Source: Paenibacillus foliorum (lineage in GTDB: Bacteria > Bacillota > Bacilli > Paenibacillales > NBRC-103111). From it: a DNA stretch of 64,000 nucleotides. Position numbers and translations under genes: made by a program. Below the pieces are notes generated by a model. The model worked only from the letters and a program-made list of their open reading frames with translations, ran no database searches and was not told the DNA's origin. Location: positions 1 through 64,000 of the forward strand of contig NZ_WHOD01000133.1 in NCBI RefSeq assembly GCF_013141765.1, in the 5' to 3' direction. Positions 8,780-18,248 of this stretch are shown one piece after another (position 1 is the first letter of the stretch; each line of letters starts with the position of its first letter).

Positions 8780-9718
8780 TTAATCTTCAAATTGGTACAA
8801 TGGCGTGCTGAGGTATCTTTCCCCATTACTAGGAACGACTGCAACCACACGTTTGCCGGCTCCCAACTCCTTGGCTACCTTAAGTGCTGCGAAGATGGCT
8901 GCTCCAGAGGAGATCCCACCCAAGATTCCTTCCTCTTTCGCTACGCGGCGGGAAGTTTCGAATGCATCTTCGTTGTCCACTTGAATAACAGCATCATAGA
9001 TATTAGTATCCAAAATGTCAGGAACAAAACCTGCGCCAATCCCTTGGATTTTATGAGGGCCCGGTTTTCCTCCAGATAATACAGGTGAAGAACTCGGCTC
9101 GACTGCATAAACTTTAATGTTAGGGAAATTCTCTTTTAACACGCTGCCTGCACCTGTGATAGTACCGCCAGTACCGATCCCTGCGATGAAAGCATCCAGC
9201 TTGCCATCGTGCGAGTTAATCGCCTCAACGATTTCTGGACCCGTTGTTTCACGGTGAACTTTAACGTTCGCTTGATTTTTAAATTGCTGAGGGATGAAGT
9301 AGGAAGGATTCTCAGCTTGGATTTCTTCAGCTCTTTTAATTGCACCCTTCATTCCTTCTGCTCCTGGAGTCAATACCAATTGCGCTCCATAAGCACGAAG
9401 CAGGTTGCGTCGTTCAATACTCATTGTTTCAGGCATAACCAAGATTGCTTTATATCCTTTAGCTGCAGCCACTAATGCCAAACCAATCCCCGTATTACCG
9501 CTCGTTGGTTCTACAATTGTATCTCCAGGCTTAATTTTACCTTCTTGCTCCGCTACTTCAATCATGCTGATTGCGATACGATCTTTAACGCTTGCTCCAG
9601 GATTCTGATACTCTAGCTTCACATAAACTTCTGCGCTTCCTTCTGGTACAACACGATTCAATCTTACCAGGGGCGTACCACCAATCAATTCAGTAATGCT
9701 TTGAACTAATTTAGCCAT
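8780..9718 (-). CDS. cysK: Cysteine synthase (O-acetylserine sulfhydrylase)
   Basis: PLP enzyme making L-cysteine from O-acetylserine and sulfide. Visible marks are the PLP-lysine region PGASVKDRIA (about residue 44), the substrate loop EPTSGNTGIG (68-77), the phosphate-binding GIGTGGTITG (about 177-186) and ISSGAA. The 312 residues are normal. It has its own strong promoter and terminator and sits at the same place as B. subtilis cysK, between the yacD-type foldase gene and pabB. CysK often also partners other proteins, which cannot be judged here. Confidence 0.96.
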   Translation of the reverse strand: MAKLVQSITELIGGTPLVRLNRVVPEGSAEVYVKLEYQNPGASVKDRIAISMIEVAEQEGKIKPGDTIVEPTSGNTGIGLALVAAAKGYKAILVMPETMSIERRNLLRAYGAQLVLTPGAEGMKGAIKRAEEIQAENPSYFIPQQFKNQANVKVHRETTGPEIVEAINSHDGKLDAFIAGIGTGGTITGAGSVLKENFPNIKVYAVEPSSSPVLSGGKPGPHKIQGIGAGFVPDILDTNIYDAVIQVDNEDAFETSRRVAKEEGILGGISSGAAIFAALKVAKELGAGKRVVAVVPSNGERYLSTPLYQFED

Positions 9719-9780
9719 TATGAGTTCCTCCTAAAATGATATCAATAATATCCGAGTAAAATGCTAGGTATTCTTCACTA

Positions 9781-9809
9781 ATCTTATCAACCCCTATAAG
9801 GCTTGTCAA
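9781..9809 (-). promoter_or_regulatory. Sigma-A promoter of cysK
   Basis: TTGACA (9804-9809), 17-base spacer, TAAGAT (9781-9786) on the minus strand, in the gap between the foldase gene and cysK. About 60 bases of leader follow before AGGAGG and the ATG. No S-box or T-box structure was recognised in this leader. Confidence 0.8.
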
Positions 9810-9821
9810 TACCAATCTACC

Positions 9822-10754
9822 TTAAAATGTCATAGTGACCTTCCATTTTTCCCGGATTGATTTAATAACTTCCTTCAATGGAGGCGCCTCTCGCAATGCC
9901 ATTTCTTTTCTGACGGCTTCTCTCAATTGATCTTTGCTAGTTTTTGGCTCTTCCTTGCGTTCTTTCAGTTTAATAAAATAAAATTGACCATTTAGCTCAA
10001 TCGGTTTGCTAACCTCGCCTGTCTTCAATTGTCCAGCGGCTTTCAATAGAGGCTCAGCAACGAATGGATCATCTTCCTCCATCCATCCCAGATCGCCCCC
10101 ATTTTCCCGAGTAACATCGTCTAGAGATCTCTCCCTGGCAACTTTTGCGAAGTCTACCCCTTTCGAGAGATCAGCCGTTACCCTTGCGGCTTGATCTTTA
10201 CTGCCAACAACAATCTGCTGCAGGCGAAACTGCAAAGCTGATCTGAACTCTTCGGGATGAGCTTTCATATAAGCGTCTACCTGTTCAGTCGAGATCGTAA
10301 TATAGCGGATGGCCAGCTTTTCTAGCAGCAGCTTATCATAAACATCCGTTTTTAAAGCTTCCGGAGTCATTCCCAGCTGCTCTTTCATTGATTCATAAAA
10401 TTGTGTTTCACTGTCATAGCCTTGCTGCATGCGTTTTAATTCTTTTTGGATCTCACTATCCTCCACATTGGTGCCCTGTGCTTTTCCTTCCATGCGAATA
10501 ACTTCATGATCCACCATTTGATTCAACAATTCCCGGCCGTGCTTCTGCAGCAGCTGCTGCTCCAAATCCACGCTCGTTATAGTTTTCTCACCGATTGTTG
10601 CAATTACACGCGCTGATTGGTTCTGGTTTGTCTGGCCCGGCTTCATGTCGGCATTGGGTTGGGTAAAGAAATCGGCAAACAATACGTAGGAAAGGATGAC
10701 AACAGCAAGCAGCAAAACCGCATTGACTCCCCACAATACCCTAATGTTTCGCAT
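9822..10754 (-). CDS. Membrane-anchored peptidyl-prolyl isomerase, parvulin type (YacD-like)
   Basis: A foldase acting outside the membrane. Residues about 7-27 form a single transmembrane or signal-anchor segment with no lipobox Cys. A SurA-like N-terminal chaperone region (about 50-165) follows, then a PpiC rotamase domain (about 175-265) with the pattern GGDLGWMEEDDPF and a conserved C-terminal strand GQFYFIKLKERKE. It lies between hslO and cysK, exactly where yacD is in B. subtilis. A second relative in this window (33016-34110) is a lipoprotein, so the two likely differ in anchoring and clients. Clients are unknown. Confidence 0.87.
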   Translation of the reverse strand: MRNIRVLWGVNAVLLLAVVILSYVLFADFFTQPNADMKPGQTNQNQSARVIATIGEKTITSVDLEQQLLQKHGRELLNQMVDHEVIRMEGKAQGTNVEDSEIQKELKRMQQGYDSETQFYESMKEQLGMTPEALKTDVYDKLLLEKLAIRYITISTEQVDAYMKAHPEEFRSALQFRLQQIVVGSKDQAARVTADLSKGVDFAKVARERSLDDVTRENGGDLGWMEEDDPFVAEPLLKAAGQLKTGEVSKPIELNGQFYFIKLKERKEEPKTSKDQLREAVRKEMALREAPPLKEVIKSIREKWKVTMTF

Positions 10755-10811
10755 TCCTAATCCCCTCGTATGGTCCTCTCGAGCTTTCCTATTATTGTAA
10801 CGCCCGATTAA

Positions 10812-11681
10812 TTACATCTGTTGTAGTATGGCCCTTAGATCCTCTTTATCAAACTGATAAGCCTCATTACAAAAATGGCAAATAACTTCCGCTTTCTCGT
10901 CCTCTCTAAGAAGCTCCTCAATTTCTTCCCGTCCTAAGGAAATTAGGGTTTGTTCCACTCGCTCTTTAGAGCACTTGCAGCGGAACTTGACTTCCGCTTC
11001 TCCCATTACCTGTACCTCTGGCAGCAGTCTATGTAAAATATCTTCAAGATCCAACCCCTGCTCCAGCATCTTGGTAATCGGTTCAATCCGTGATAGTTGA
11101 AGCTCTATAATCGAAATTTCATCATCCGTTAACCCCGGTAAAAGTTGAATCACAAAGCCACCCGCTGCCGTTACCGTGTAATCGAGGCCAACTAATACTC
11201 CGAGCGCTACAGCGGAAGGAGTTTGTTCGGATTTGGCAAAATAGTAGGTGAAATCTTCGGCCAGCTCCCCAGATATAAGAGGAATACTACCGCGATACGG
11301 CTCTTTGAGTCCTAGGTCTTTGATAATATTCAAGAACCCTTCGGTACCTACCACTCCTGCAACATCCAATTTCCCCGCCTCGTTCAACGGTAAATCAACC
11401 TCAGGATTATCAACATACCCACGAACCTCGCCGTGAGCATTGGCATCGACTACGATCTGACCGATCGGCCCTCCACCTTTGACAAGAATCGTTAGTTTTT
11501 CTTCACCCTTCAGCATGGCACCCATCATTAACCCAGCCGCAATGGTTCGTCCTAATGCAGCAGTAGTTGTAGGCGTCATAACATGGCGCTTACTGATTTC
11601 ATCTACAATACCCGTTGCCCTAACGGCAAAAGCTCTTACTTTGCCTTCCATGGCAGTCGCTCTAATTAAATAATCTCGCAT
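10812..11681 (-). CDS. hslO: Redox-regulated chaperone Hsp33
   Basis: A holdase activated by oxidation that protects unfolding proteins during oxidative stress. The 289 residues include the conserved N-terminal domain and the C-terminal zinc redox switch with all four cysteines: CxC at about 235/237 and CxxC at about 268/271 (CHFC). All switch residues are intact, so normal regulation is expected. The gene lies between coaX and the foldase gene, as in B. subtilis, which places two protein-quality-control factors next to each other. Confidence 0.96.
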   Translation of the reverse strand: MRDYLIRATAMEGKVRAFAVRATGIVDEISKRHVMTPTTTAALGRTIAAGLMMGAMLKGEEKLTILVKGGGPIGQIVVDANAHGEVRGYVDNPEVDLPLNEAGKLDVAGVVGTEGFLNIIKDLGLKEPYRGSIPLISGELAEDFTYYFAKSEQTPSAVALGVLVGLDYTVTAAGGFVIQLLPGLTDDEISIIELQLSRIEPITKMLEQGLDLEDILHRLLPEVQVMGEAEVKFRCKCSKERVEQTLISLGREEIEELLREDEKAEVICHFCNEAYQFDKEDLRAILQQM

Positions 11682-11731
11682 CTGTGTTCCCTTTCATGAT
11701 CGGCTGTAATAATCTGTCTGATCGGTCCCAT

Positions 11732-12496
11732 TTATTGATTTCGTTCGTAAATGATTTGCAAGCCTTGCAGTGTCAGCAGTTGATTCACACACTCAATAGT
11801 ACGTGATTCACTGGAAATAAGTTCCGCTAATCCACCGGTGGCGACTACTTTCGGTTTAACTCCGAATTCCTCACAAATCCGGTCCACGATCCCATCCACC
11901 TGTCCGGCAAAACCATAAATAATCCCCGCCTGCATCGAAGCTACTGTATTGCGCCCAACAACACTTTTCGGCTTCACCAGCTCGATTCGCGGTAATTTAG
12001 CGGCACGCTGATATAATGCCTCTGTAGAAATGCCGATTCCGGGAGCAACGGCTCCTCCGATATATTGTCCCGCTTCATCTATATAGTCGAAGGTAGTTGC
12101 TGTTCCAAAATCAACCACGATACAAGGCGGCCCATATTCCTCAAGCGCTGCGACCGCATTAACAATCCTGTCAGCACCAACCTCCCGCGGATTTTCATAA
12201 CGGATGTTGAGCCCTGTTTTAATACCTGGTCCCACAATCAACGGGACTTTCTTCAAGTATTTTACACATAATTGCTCAAGCACAAACATCAAGGGCGGCA
12301 CAACGGAAGAAATAATCACGCCTTCCACTTGATCTAATGAAATACCTGCATGCCGGAATAAATTGTACATCGTCATTCCGTACTCATCAGCCGTTGCCGA
12401 ACGATTCGTGCTTAACCGCCAATTATGCTGAAGCTGCTTTCCCTTGTAGATGCCTAATACAATATTGGTATTACCCACATCTACGACAAGAATCAC
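11732..12496 (-). CDS. coaX: Type III pantothenate kinase
   Basis: Phosphorylates pantothenate, the first committed step of coenzyme A synthesis. The protein has the ASKHA-fold signatures of the CoaX family: VDVGNTN at residues 5-11, GADRIVNA (about 107), VDFGTATTFDYI (about 128) and GGAVAPGI. The start is GTG, overlapping the nadC stop as GTGA. B. subtilis coaX lies at the same site after ftsH, but here the nadABC genes are inserted between them and drive or co-transcribe coaX. No type I or II kinase is present in the window. Confidence 0.95.
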   Translation of the reverse strand: MILVVDVGNTNIVLGIYKGKQLQHNWRLSTNRSATADEYGMTMYNLFRHAGISLDQVEGVIISSVVPPLMFVLEQLCVKYLKKVPLIVGPGIKTGLNIRYENPREVGADRIVNAVAALEEYGPPCIVVDFGTATTFDYIDEAGQYIGGAVAPGIGISTEALYQRAAKLPRIELVKPKSVVGRNTVASMQAGIIYGFAGQVDGIVDRICEEFGVKPKVVATGGLAELISSESRTIECVNQLLTLQGLQIIYERNQ

Positions 12497-13362
12497 GACT
12501 GTACCCCCTTCTGCTCATTAAGATCCAAACTGATATCAAGAGCTTGAACAGAATACGTCAATCGGCCGACGGAAATAACATCTATACCTGCTTCGGCAAC
12601 AGCTTTTATTGTTTCTAATGTAATGGAACCTGATGCTTCTACCAGAATATGCGGAGCTTGCGATTTAATGCGTGCAACCGCTACTCGCATTTGCTCTGGC
12701 TTCATGTTGTCCAGCATGATGATATCCGGCCGCGCTGACAAAGCCAGCTCCAGCTGCTCCATGCTTTCAACTTCTATTTCAATCTTCATCGTATGCGGAA
12801 TTTGGGAGCGCGCCGATTGAATGGCTTCTACAATACCGCCAGAGCCTTTAATATGGTTGTCTTTAATCATAACAGCATCATACAGGCCAAACCGATGATT
12901 ATGGCCGCCGCCGACACGAACCGCATACTTTTCAAGCAGGCGATGTCCTGGGGTTGTTTTTCGCGTATCGACTAGACGAACAGGCAGTCCTTGCAAGGCA
13001 TCGACATACTGCTTGGTACGCGTCGCAATCCCCGACATTCTCTGCATTAGATTTAGCGCAAGACGTTCGCCCAGCAGGATGCTTCGCGTACTTCCTGACA
13101 CTTCAGCCACAATGGTTCCGTAGCTTACTGCCTGTCCTTCTTGTACTTTCGCTTCAAATTCCAATTCGGGATCAACCATTGCAAATACAGCCTCAGCAAT
13201 CTGCACGCCTGCGATAATGCCGTTATCCTTTAAGTGAATAATTCCTTTGGAACGGCTCTCCTTCGAAATTGTAGTCATGGTAGTTACATCACCCATGCCT
13301 ACGTCTTCCTCCAGCCACAACCGAAGATTCTTATTTATAACTTCCATCTGCAGTTCATACAT
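12493..13362 (-). CDS. nadC: Nicotinate-nucleotide pyrophosphorylase (carboxylating)
   Basis: Quinolinate phosphoribosyltransferase, forming nicotinate mononucleotide for NAD synthesis. Signatures include DVGMGDVTT near the N-terminus, LMQRMSGIATRTKQYVD, VDTRKTTPGHRLLEKYAVR and IMLDNMKPEQM. The start is placed at ATG 13362, 8 bases after GGAGGG. The reading frame is open for another 22 codons upstream, but that extension would run inside nadB. The start overlaps the nadB stop by 8 bases and the stop overlaps coaX, so nadA-nadB-nadC-coaX form a tight operon. Confidence 0.95.
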   Translation of the reverse strand: MYELQMEVINKNLRLWLEEDVGMGDVTTMTTISKESRSKGIIHLKDNGIIAGVQIAEAVFAMVDPELEFEAKVQEGQAVSYGTIVAEVSGSTRSILLGERLALNLMQRMSGIATRTKQYVDALQGLPVRLVDTRKTTPGHRLLEKYAVRVGGGHNHRFGLYDAVMIKDNHIKGSGGIVEAIQSARSQIPHTMKIEIEVESMEQLELALSARPDIIMLDNMKPEQMRVAVARIKSQAPHILVEASGSITLETIKAVAEAGIDVISVGRLTYSVQALDISLDLNEQKGVQS

Positions 13363-14965
13363 CAATGTGTCCCTCCGTAATACCATGCTCCCGGCTGAAA
13401 ACAGTATGTTTTCTCCACAACAAATCATCCTTCTCAGCGAAGTCCTCCCGATAGTGTCCCCCTCGGCTTTCTTCCCTAATCAAGGCTGCCTGAGTTGTCA
13501 ACAGAGCACAGGTTAGCAAGTTGGCAAATTCATAATCCTCGCGTTTGGTCAAGCATGTATCGAATATAGACAGCTGTCGGCGCAGCTCATCATAGCCTTT
13601 TTGAAGACCTATTGCTGTGCGCTTCAATCCAGCATATCGCAGCATGATCTTTTGAAGTTTCAGTTTCTTTTCCACAATAGGCTGCTGAGCGTGCTCTGTT
13701 CTTCTATTATTCACTGCTGTAACATCCGTTTGTTCCAAAGGCTTAAGTTGGTGAATACGTTCCAGTATCCTTCGCCCAAAAACAATCGCTTCTGACAACG
13801 AATTACTTGCCAAACGATTCGCTCCATGCACACCCGTCGATGAAACTTCCCCGCACGCAAATAAACGCCTGACTTCTGTCTCGCCGTATAGGTCCGTTTT
13901 CACGCCACCCATCATATAATGAGCTGCCGGTGCTACAGGAATCCAATCAGAGGATAGATCCAATCCATAATTCAAACAAAACTCATAGATCGTAGGAAAA
14001 CGATGCTTAACCGTTTCTTCCGATTCATGGGTAAAATCAATATAGACGAACGTAGATCTCGTCTCTTCCATCTCATTTACGATAGCTCGGGCAACAATGT
14101 CCCTCGGAGCTAGCTCCAGTTGATGGTGATACTTCTCCATAAAACGCTCGCCTTTAATATTGCGCAAGATAGCGCCTTCACCGCGTACTGCTTCCGATAC
14201 AAGAAACCTCGGAGCTCCAGGATAACATAAAGCTGTCGGATGAAATTGAATAAATTCAACATCCTGAATTAAAGCTCCCGCCCTGTAAGCAATAGCAATC
14301 CCGTCGCCTGTTGCAATATCCGGATTTGTTGTATAGCGGTACAATTGTCCCGCTCCGCCTGTACAAAGGATAGTCGCATTCGCTTTCACAAATACTTTCT
14401 GACCGTCTTGCTTTTGGACCAATGCACCCAAACACTCGCCATCTTCCGTGATCAAATCAATAACAAAATGATCATCCCAAATCTCAATATTCGGATCTTG
14501 CTTCGTTTTCTCAGACAAAGCACGAACAATCTCAGCGCCGGTAGCGTCGCCATGTGCGTGTAAAATACGCCGTTGGCTGTGCGCCCCCTCTTTCGTAAGA
14601 GCAAATTCACCATTTTCCAAATCAAATTGTGTACCCATATGTATTAAATCTTTAACGCCCTCAGGTCCTTCATGAACCAGCACATCAACAGCGGATGGCG
14701 AACATAGTCCGGCTCCAGCAATCAAAGTGTCCTGACGGTGGTAGGCGGGTGAATCTTCATCAGAGATAACTGCTGCAATTCCACCTTGTGCATAGCGAGT
14801 ATTACTGTCGAGAAGAGACTTCTTAGTAACCATAAGCACCTTATACTTCTCACTAGCCTTTATAGCGGTAAAAAGACCGGCGATTCCTGCGCCGATCACC
14901 ATTACTTCGATATGCACTTGAGGTAATTCGTTAATATCAACATCAACTAGATAACGTGGAATCAT
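13355..14965 (-). CDS. nadB: L-aspartate oxidase
   Basis: FAD enzyme oxidising L-aspartate to iminoaspartate, which NadA uses to make quinolinate. The dinucleotide-binding GAGIAGLFTAIKAS is at the N-terminus. The fumarate-reductase-like substrate region (QFHPTALCYPG, SEAVRGEGA) and the C-terminal helical domain follow. The start is moved to ATG 14965 (536 residues). An earlier GTG at 14977 overlaps the ribosome binding site GAGGTGAG, which sits 7 bases before the ATG. It follows nadA after a short gap and overlaps nadC. Confidence 0.95.
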   Translation of the reverse strand: MIPRYLVDVDINELPQVHIEVMVIGAGIAGLFTAIKASEKYKVLMVTKKSLLDSNTRYAQGGIAAVISDEDSPAYHRQDTLIAGAGLCSPSAVDVLVHEGPEGVKDLIHMGTQFDLENGEFALTKEGAHSQRRILHAHGDATGAEIVRALSEKTKQDPNIEIWDDHFVIDLITEDGECLGALVQKQDGQKVFVKANATILCTGGAGQLYRYTTNPDIATGDGIAIAYRAGALIQDVEFIQFHPTALCYPGAPRFLVSEAVRGEGAILRNIKGERFMEKYHHQLELAPRDIVARAIVNEMEETRSTFVYIDFTHESEETVKHRFPTIYEFCLNYGLDLSSDWIPVAPAAHYMMGGVKTDLYGETEVRRLFACGEVSSTGVHGANRLASNSLSEAIVFGRRILERIHQLKPLEQTDVTAVNNRRTEHAQQPIVEKKLKLQKIMLRYAGLKRTAIGLQKGYDELRRQLSIFDTCLTKREDYEFANLLTCALLTTQAALIREESRGGHYREDFAEKDDLLWRKHTVFSREHGITEGHIDV

Positions 14966-15003
14966 AGTTAGGCTCACCTCTTCTTACAAGAGAGTAACGC
15001 ATG

Positions 15004-15942
15004 CTACTTCACTAGCAGCATGCGTTCCAGGGATGCTCTGGCTTGATCTGCAACATGAGGCGGCACATAAATTTGCGGCTGCATGGTTTCAAGACAGCGT
15101 ACAACCTTTTTCAAATTATTAACCTTCATATTGGGACAAACCAGATATTTAGTAGCGAAATGGAATGCTTTGTTCGGACTATCCAACCTTAATTGAAATC
15201 CTGTACCATCTTCAGTTCCTACAATGAACTCCTGATGTTCGGATTCTTTACAATATTTAATAATAGCTGTAGTACTCCCAACAAAGTCTCCCAGTTTAAC
15301 TACTTCAGGACGGCATTCTGGATGAACTACGAACTTGGCATTTGGATATTGCGCTCTCATTTCCTCTACATCTTTTACAGTCAACATGTCGTGCGTATTG
15401 CAATACCCTTCCCAAATGATCACTTTTTTGTCGGTAAACTTGGATACGTAATCTCCCAAATTTTTATCCGGCACCCAAATGATTTCATCGGAATCAACAG
15501 ATTCGATTACTTTTATCGCATTAGCTGAAGTACAGCAGATATCGGTCTCGGATTTAACATCAGCGGATGTATTGATGTAGGCAACAACCTTAGCATTAGG
15601 GTGCTGCTTCTTTAACGCGCGCAATCCTTCCACATTAACCATATCTGCCATAGGACAGCCAGCCCGCTCATCCGGTATTAAGACTGTTTTAGTAGGAGCT
15701 AAGATTTTCGCGCTTTCTCCCATAAAATGCACACCACAAAACACTATAACATCAGCATCGGTTGATGCTGCTTTTTGTGCTAATAAAAAGGAGTCTCCTC
15801 TAAAATCTGCTACCTCTTGAATTTCATCCCGTTGATAATAATGAGCAAGAATAATGGCATTACGTTCTTTCTTCAATTGAAGGATTCTTTCCTTCAGCTC
15901 ACGCTTTTGTTCCTCTTTACGTTCTAAAGCCAAAGCTTCCAT
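15004..15942 (-). CDS. nadA: Quinolinate synthase A
   Basis: 4Fe-4S enzyme condensing iminoaspartate with dihydroxyacetone phosphate to quinolinate. Cluster-ligand candidates include VFCGVHFMGESAK, EGYCNTH and YLVCPNM, and HPECRPEVV is also present. The start is given as ATG 15942 (312 residues), which follows GAAGGG. A GTG at 16008 would add 22 residues but has a poor ribosome binding site. First gene of the operon and behind a good promoter. Order here is nadA-nadB-nadC, unlike nadB-nadC-nadA of B. subtilis, and no nifS-like desulfurase or nadR gene is next to it. Confidence 0.94.
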   Translation of the reverse strand: MEALALERKEEQKRELKERILQLKKERNAIILAHYYQRDEIQEVADFRGDSFLLAQKAASTDADVIVFCGVHFMGESAKILAPTKTVLIPDERAGCPMADMVNVEGLRALKKQHPNAKVVAYINTSADVKSETDICCTSANAIKVIESVDSDEIIWVPDKNLGDYVSKFTDKKVIIWEGYCNTHDMLTVKDVEEMRAQYPNAKFVVHPECRPEVVKLGDFVGSTTAIIKYCKESEHQEFIVGTEDGTGFQLRLDSPNKAFHFATKYLVCPNMKVNNLKKVVRCLETMQPQIYVPPHVADQARASLERMLLVK

Positions 15943-16031
15943 CTCACACCGTCCCTTCTGTCCCTGTACCCCTTTATTGGTTGCAAAATACCTAGTGAAA
16001 ATGTTCACATAATATTTAAAGATTTACAACT

Positions 16032-16060
16032 AATTTACACAACATCCTTGGTGGTGTCAA
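16032..16060 (-). promoter_or_regulatory. Sigma-A promoter of nadABC-coaX
   Basis: TTGACA (16055-16060), 17-base spacer, TAAATT (16032-16037) on the minus strand, about 85 bases before the nadA ATG. The flanks are AT-rich and could hold an operator. I could not assign an NiaR (YrxA) site with confidence. Confidence 0.7.
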
Positions 16061-16176
16061 TGCTTAAATAACCACAAATTAGCCCAAAATTACAATTGTT
16101 AGGTGGCTTAATTCCTCGTTCTTTCTCTTAGGACTAGTTTCTCGTCAGAGGTCGATATTTAACCTGTTATTAATGA

Positions 16177-16214
16177 AGAAAAAGCCGGAAGCATTGGTAT
16201 GCCCCGGCTTTTTT
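16177..16214 (-). terminator. Terminator of ftsH
   Basis: Minus-strand hairpin AAAAAAGCCGGGG...CCGGCTTTTTC just after the ftsH stop codon. It separates ftsH from nadA. Confidence 0.85.
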
Positions 16215-16228
16215 GAGTAATCATTAAA

Positions 16229-18178
16229 TCAAGATTCTTTCTTTTCGTCATCGCCTGGATCAGGAGATTTATCGAAATCCAGCTTGTTGGCTTCAGATGT
16301 CGCCTGCTGACTTTGGATGTTAACCTTCACATCCGTAGTAGCGACATCGTCCAATTTACCGTTATCAATAAGCTGTTTAATCTGATCCTTTTCTAACGTT
16401 TCTTTCACAATCAAAGTTTCTGCAATAAGACGAACCTGATCTGCATACTTCTCAAGTGTTGCCTTTGCGTTAGCGTAGCAGCTGCGGATAATTGTCTGCA
16501 TTTCTTGGTCGATTTCGTAAGCAATAGCATCACTATAATTCTGTTCATGACCCAGGTCGCGGCCAAGGAACACTTGCCCTTGTACGTTACCGAATTGCAT
16601 CGGACCCAGCTTATCGCTCATTCCGTACTCCATGATCATTTTACGAACAATAGTCGTTGCACGTTGGAAGTCACTATAAGCGCCTGTTCCAACTTCGCCA
16701 ATAAACATTTCCTCAGATACACGTCCCGCAAGGAGACCCGTTACTTTATCAAGAAGTTCGGTCTTGGTATTCATCATCCGGTCTTCGCCGTCTTTAGGCA
16801 GCATCATTACATACCCGCCAGCGCGTCCTCTCGGAACAATCGTGACCTTATGAACCATTTCCGCATTTTCTACATGGTAACCGACAATAGTATGTCCTGC
16901 TTCATGGAAAGCGACCATCCGCTTCTCACGTTCGCTGACAACCCGGCTCTTCTTCTGTGTACCTACAACTACACGGTCGAATGCTTCGTCCAGTTCGTCC
17001 ATTGAAATATCTTTACGATTACGGCGAGCTGCAATCAGCGCCGCTTCGTTCATTAAATTTTCCAGATCGGCACCGGTAAAACCTGTTGTATAACGTGCCA
17101 ATGCTTCAAGCTTAACATCTTTATTAAGCGGTTTGTTACGAGAATGCACCTTCAGCACAGCTTCACGGCCCTTAATATCTGGGCGATCAACCGTAATTTG
17201 ACGGTCAAAACGGCCTGGACGCAATAAAGCTGGGTCCAAAATATCCGGACGGTTTGTTGCAGCAACGATGATAATACCTTCGTTGGCGCCAAAACCATCC
17301 ATCTCCACGAGGAGCTGGTTAAGAGTCTGCTCACGCTCATCATGTCCGCCGCCTAAACCGGCACCACGTTGACGGCCTACAGCATCAATCTCGTCTATAA
17401 ATATAATACAAGGAGCATTCTTCTTAGCATTCTCAAACAAGTCACGTACACGGGATGCGCCGACACCGACGAACATTTCCACGAAATCGGAACCGCTTAT
17501 GCTAAAGAATGGAACGCCTGCTTCACCTGCAACAGCACGCGCAAGCAAGGTTTTACCTGTTCCCGGAGGGCCATTCAATAGCACCCCTTTAGGAATTCTA
17601 GCTCCTACAGCAGCAAATTTCCGAGGATCCTTCAAAAACTCTACAACTTCAACAAGTTCTTGTTTCTCCTCATCGGCCCCCGCCACATCTTCAAAGGTCA
17701 CGCGCTTCTTCTCTTCATTATACAGCCTAGCGCGGCTTTTCCCGAAGTTCATTACTTTACCGCCGCCACCCTGAGCCTGGTTTAACAGGAAGAAAAACAG
17801 GATGAAAATAATAACGAACGGAATAATGGAGGTAAGGAAGCTGATCCAAACGTTGTCTCCTTCCATTTTTTCAACATTAATGGTTGGAACTTCACCCTTT
17901 TCGATCATTTGGATAACTTCTTGGTCAAAAGGTGCACGGGTTTCGAAATTCTTCTTATCCGGCGTAGGCGGATTTTTGTATTTACCGCGAACCAAGTATG
18001 TATATCCGTCAAACTTCACATTGACCGATTCTACATTTTTTTCTATTAAGGCCTGTCGGAGCTTATCGTAGCTAATCGCGTCTTTCTGATCATTTTGTGT
18101 GCTGATAAAGTGAACGATACCGACAGTGACCAAAAAAATAAGCAAATAAAAGCCTGTATTGCGAATGATTCGATTCAT
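16229..18178 (-). CDS. ftsH: ATP-dependent membrane zinc metalloprotease FtsH
   Basis: Degrades membrane and short-lived cytoplasmic proteins. In Bacilli it is needed for full Spo0A activity and sporulation. Transmembrane helices lie at about 9-25 and 112-132 with an extracytoplasmic domain between. The AAA module has Walker A GPPGTGKT (203-210) and Walker B IIFIDEID (258-265) with the second region of homology. The zinc site HEAGH is at 425-429. The C-terminus is hydrophilic and acidic. A strong GAGGAGG box precedes the ATG. It follows hpt and tilS as in B. subtilis. Confidence 0.98.
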   Translation of the reverse strand: MNRIIRNTGFYLLIFLVTVGIVHFISTQNDQKDAISYDKLRQALIEKNVESVNVKFDGYTYLVRGKYKNPPTPDKKNFETRAPFDQEVIQMIEKGEVPTINVEKMEGDNVWISFLTSIIPFVIIFILFFFLLNQAQGGGGKVMNFGKSRARLYNEEKKRVTFEDVAGADEEKQELVEVVEFLKDPRKFAAVGARIPKGVLLNGPPGTGKTLLARAVAGEAGVPFFSISGSDFVEMFVGVGASRVRDLFENAKKNAPCIIFIDEIDAVGRQRGAGLGGGHDEREQTLNQLLVEMDGFGANEGIIIVAATNRPDILDPALLRPGRFDRQITVDRPDIKGREAVLKVHSRNKPLNKDVKLEALARYTTGFTGADLENLMNEAALIAARRNRKDISMDELDEAFDRVVVGTQKKSRVVSEREKRMVAFHEAGHTIVGYHVENAEMVHKVTIVPRGRAGGYVMMLPKDGEDRMMNTKTELLDKVTGLLAGRVSEEMFIGEVGTGAYSDFQRATTIVRKMIMEYGMSDKLGPMQFGNVQGQVFLGRDLGHEQNYSDAIAYEIDQEMQTIIRSCYANAKATLEKYADQVRLIAETLIVKETLEKDQIKQLIDNGKLDDVATTDVKVNIQSQQATSEANKLDFDKSPDPGDDEKKES

Positions 18179-18248
18179 CCCCTACCTCCTCTCAAAAACG
18201 GCAACTTTGTTTATTGTACCACAGCACGTCTTGGCATCACAAGAAATG

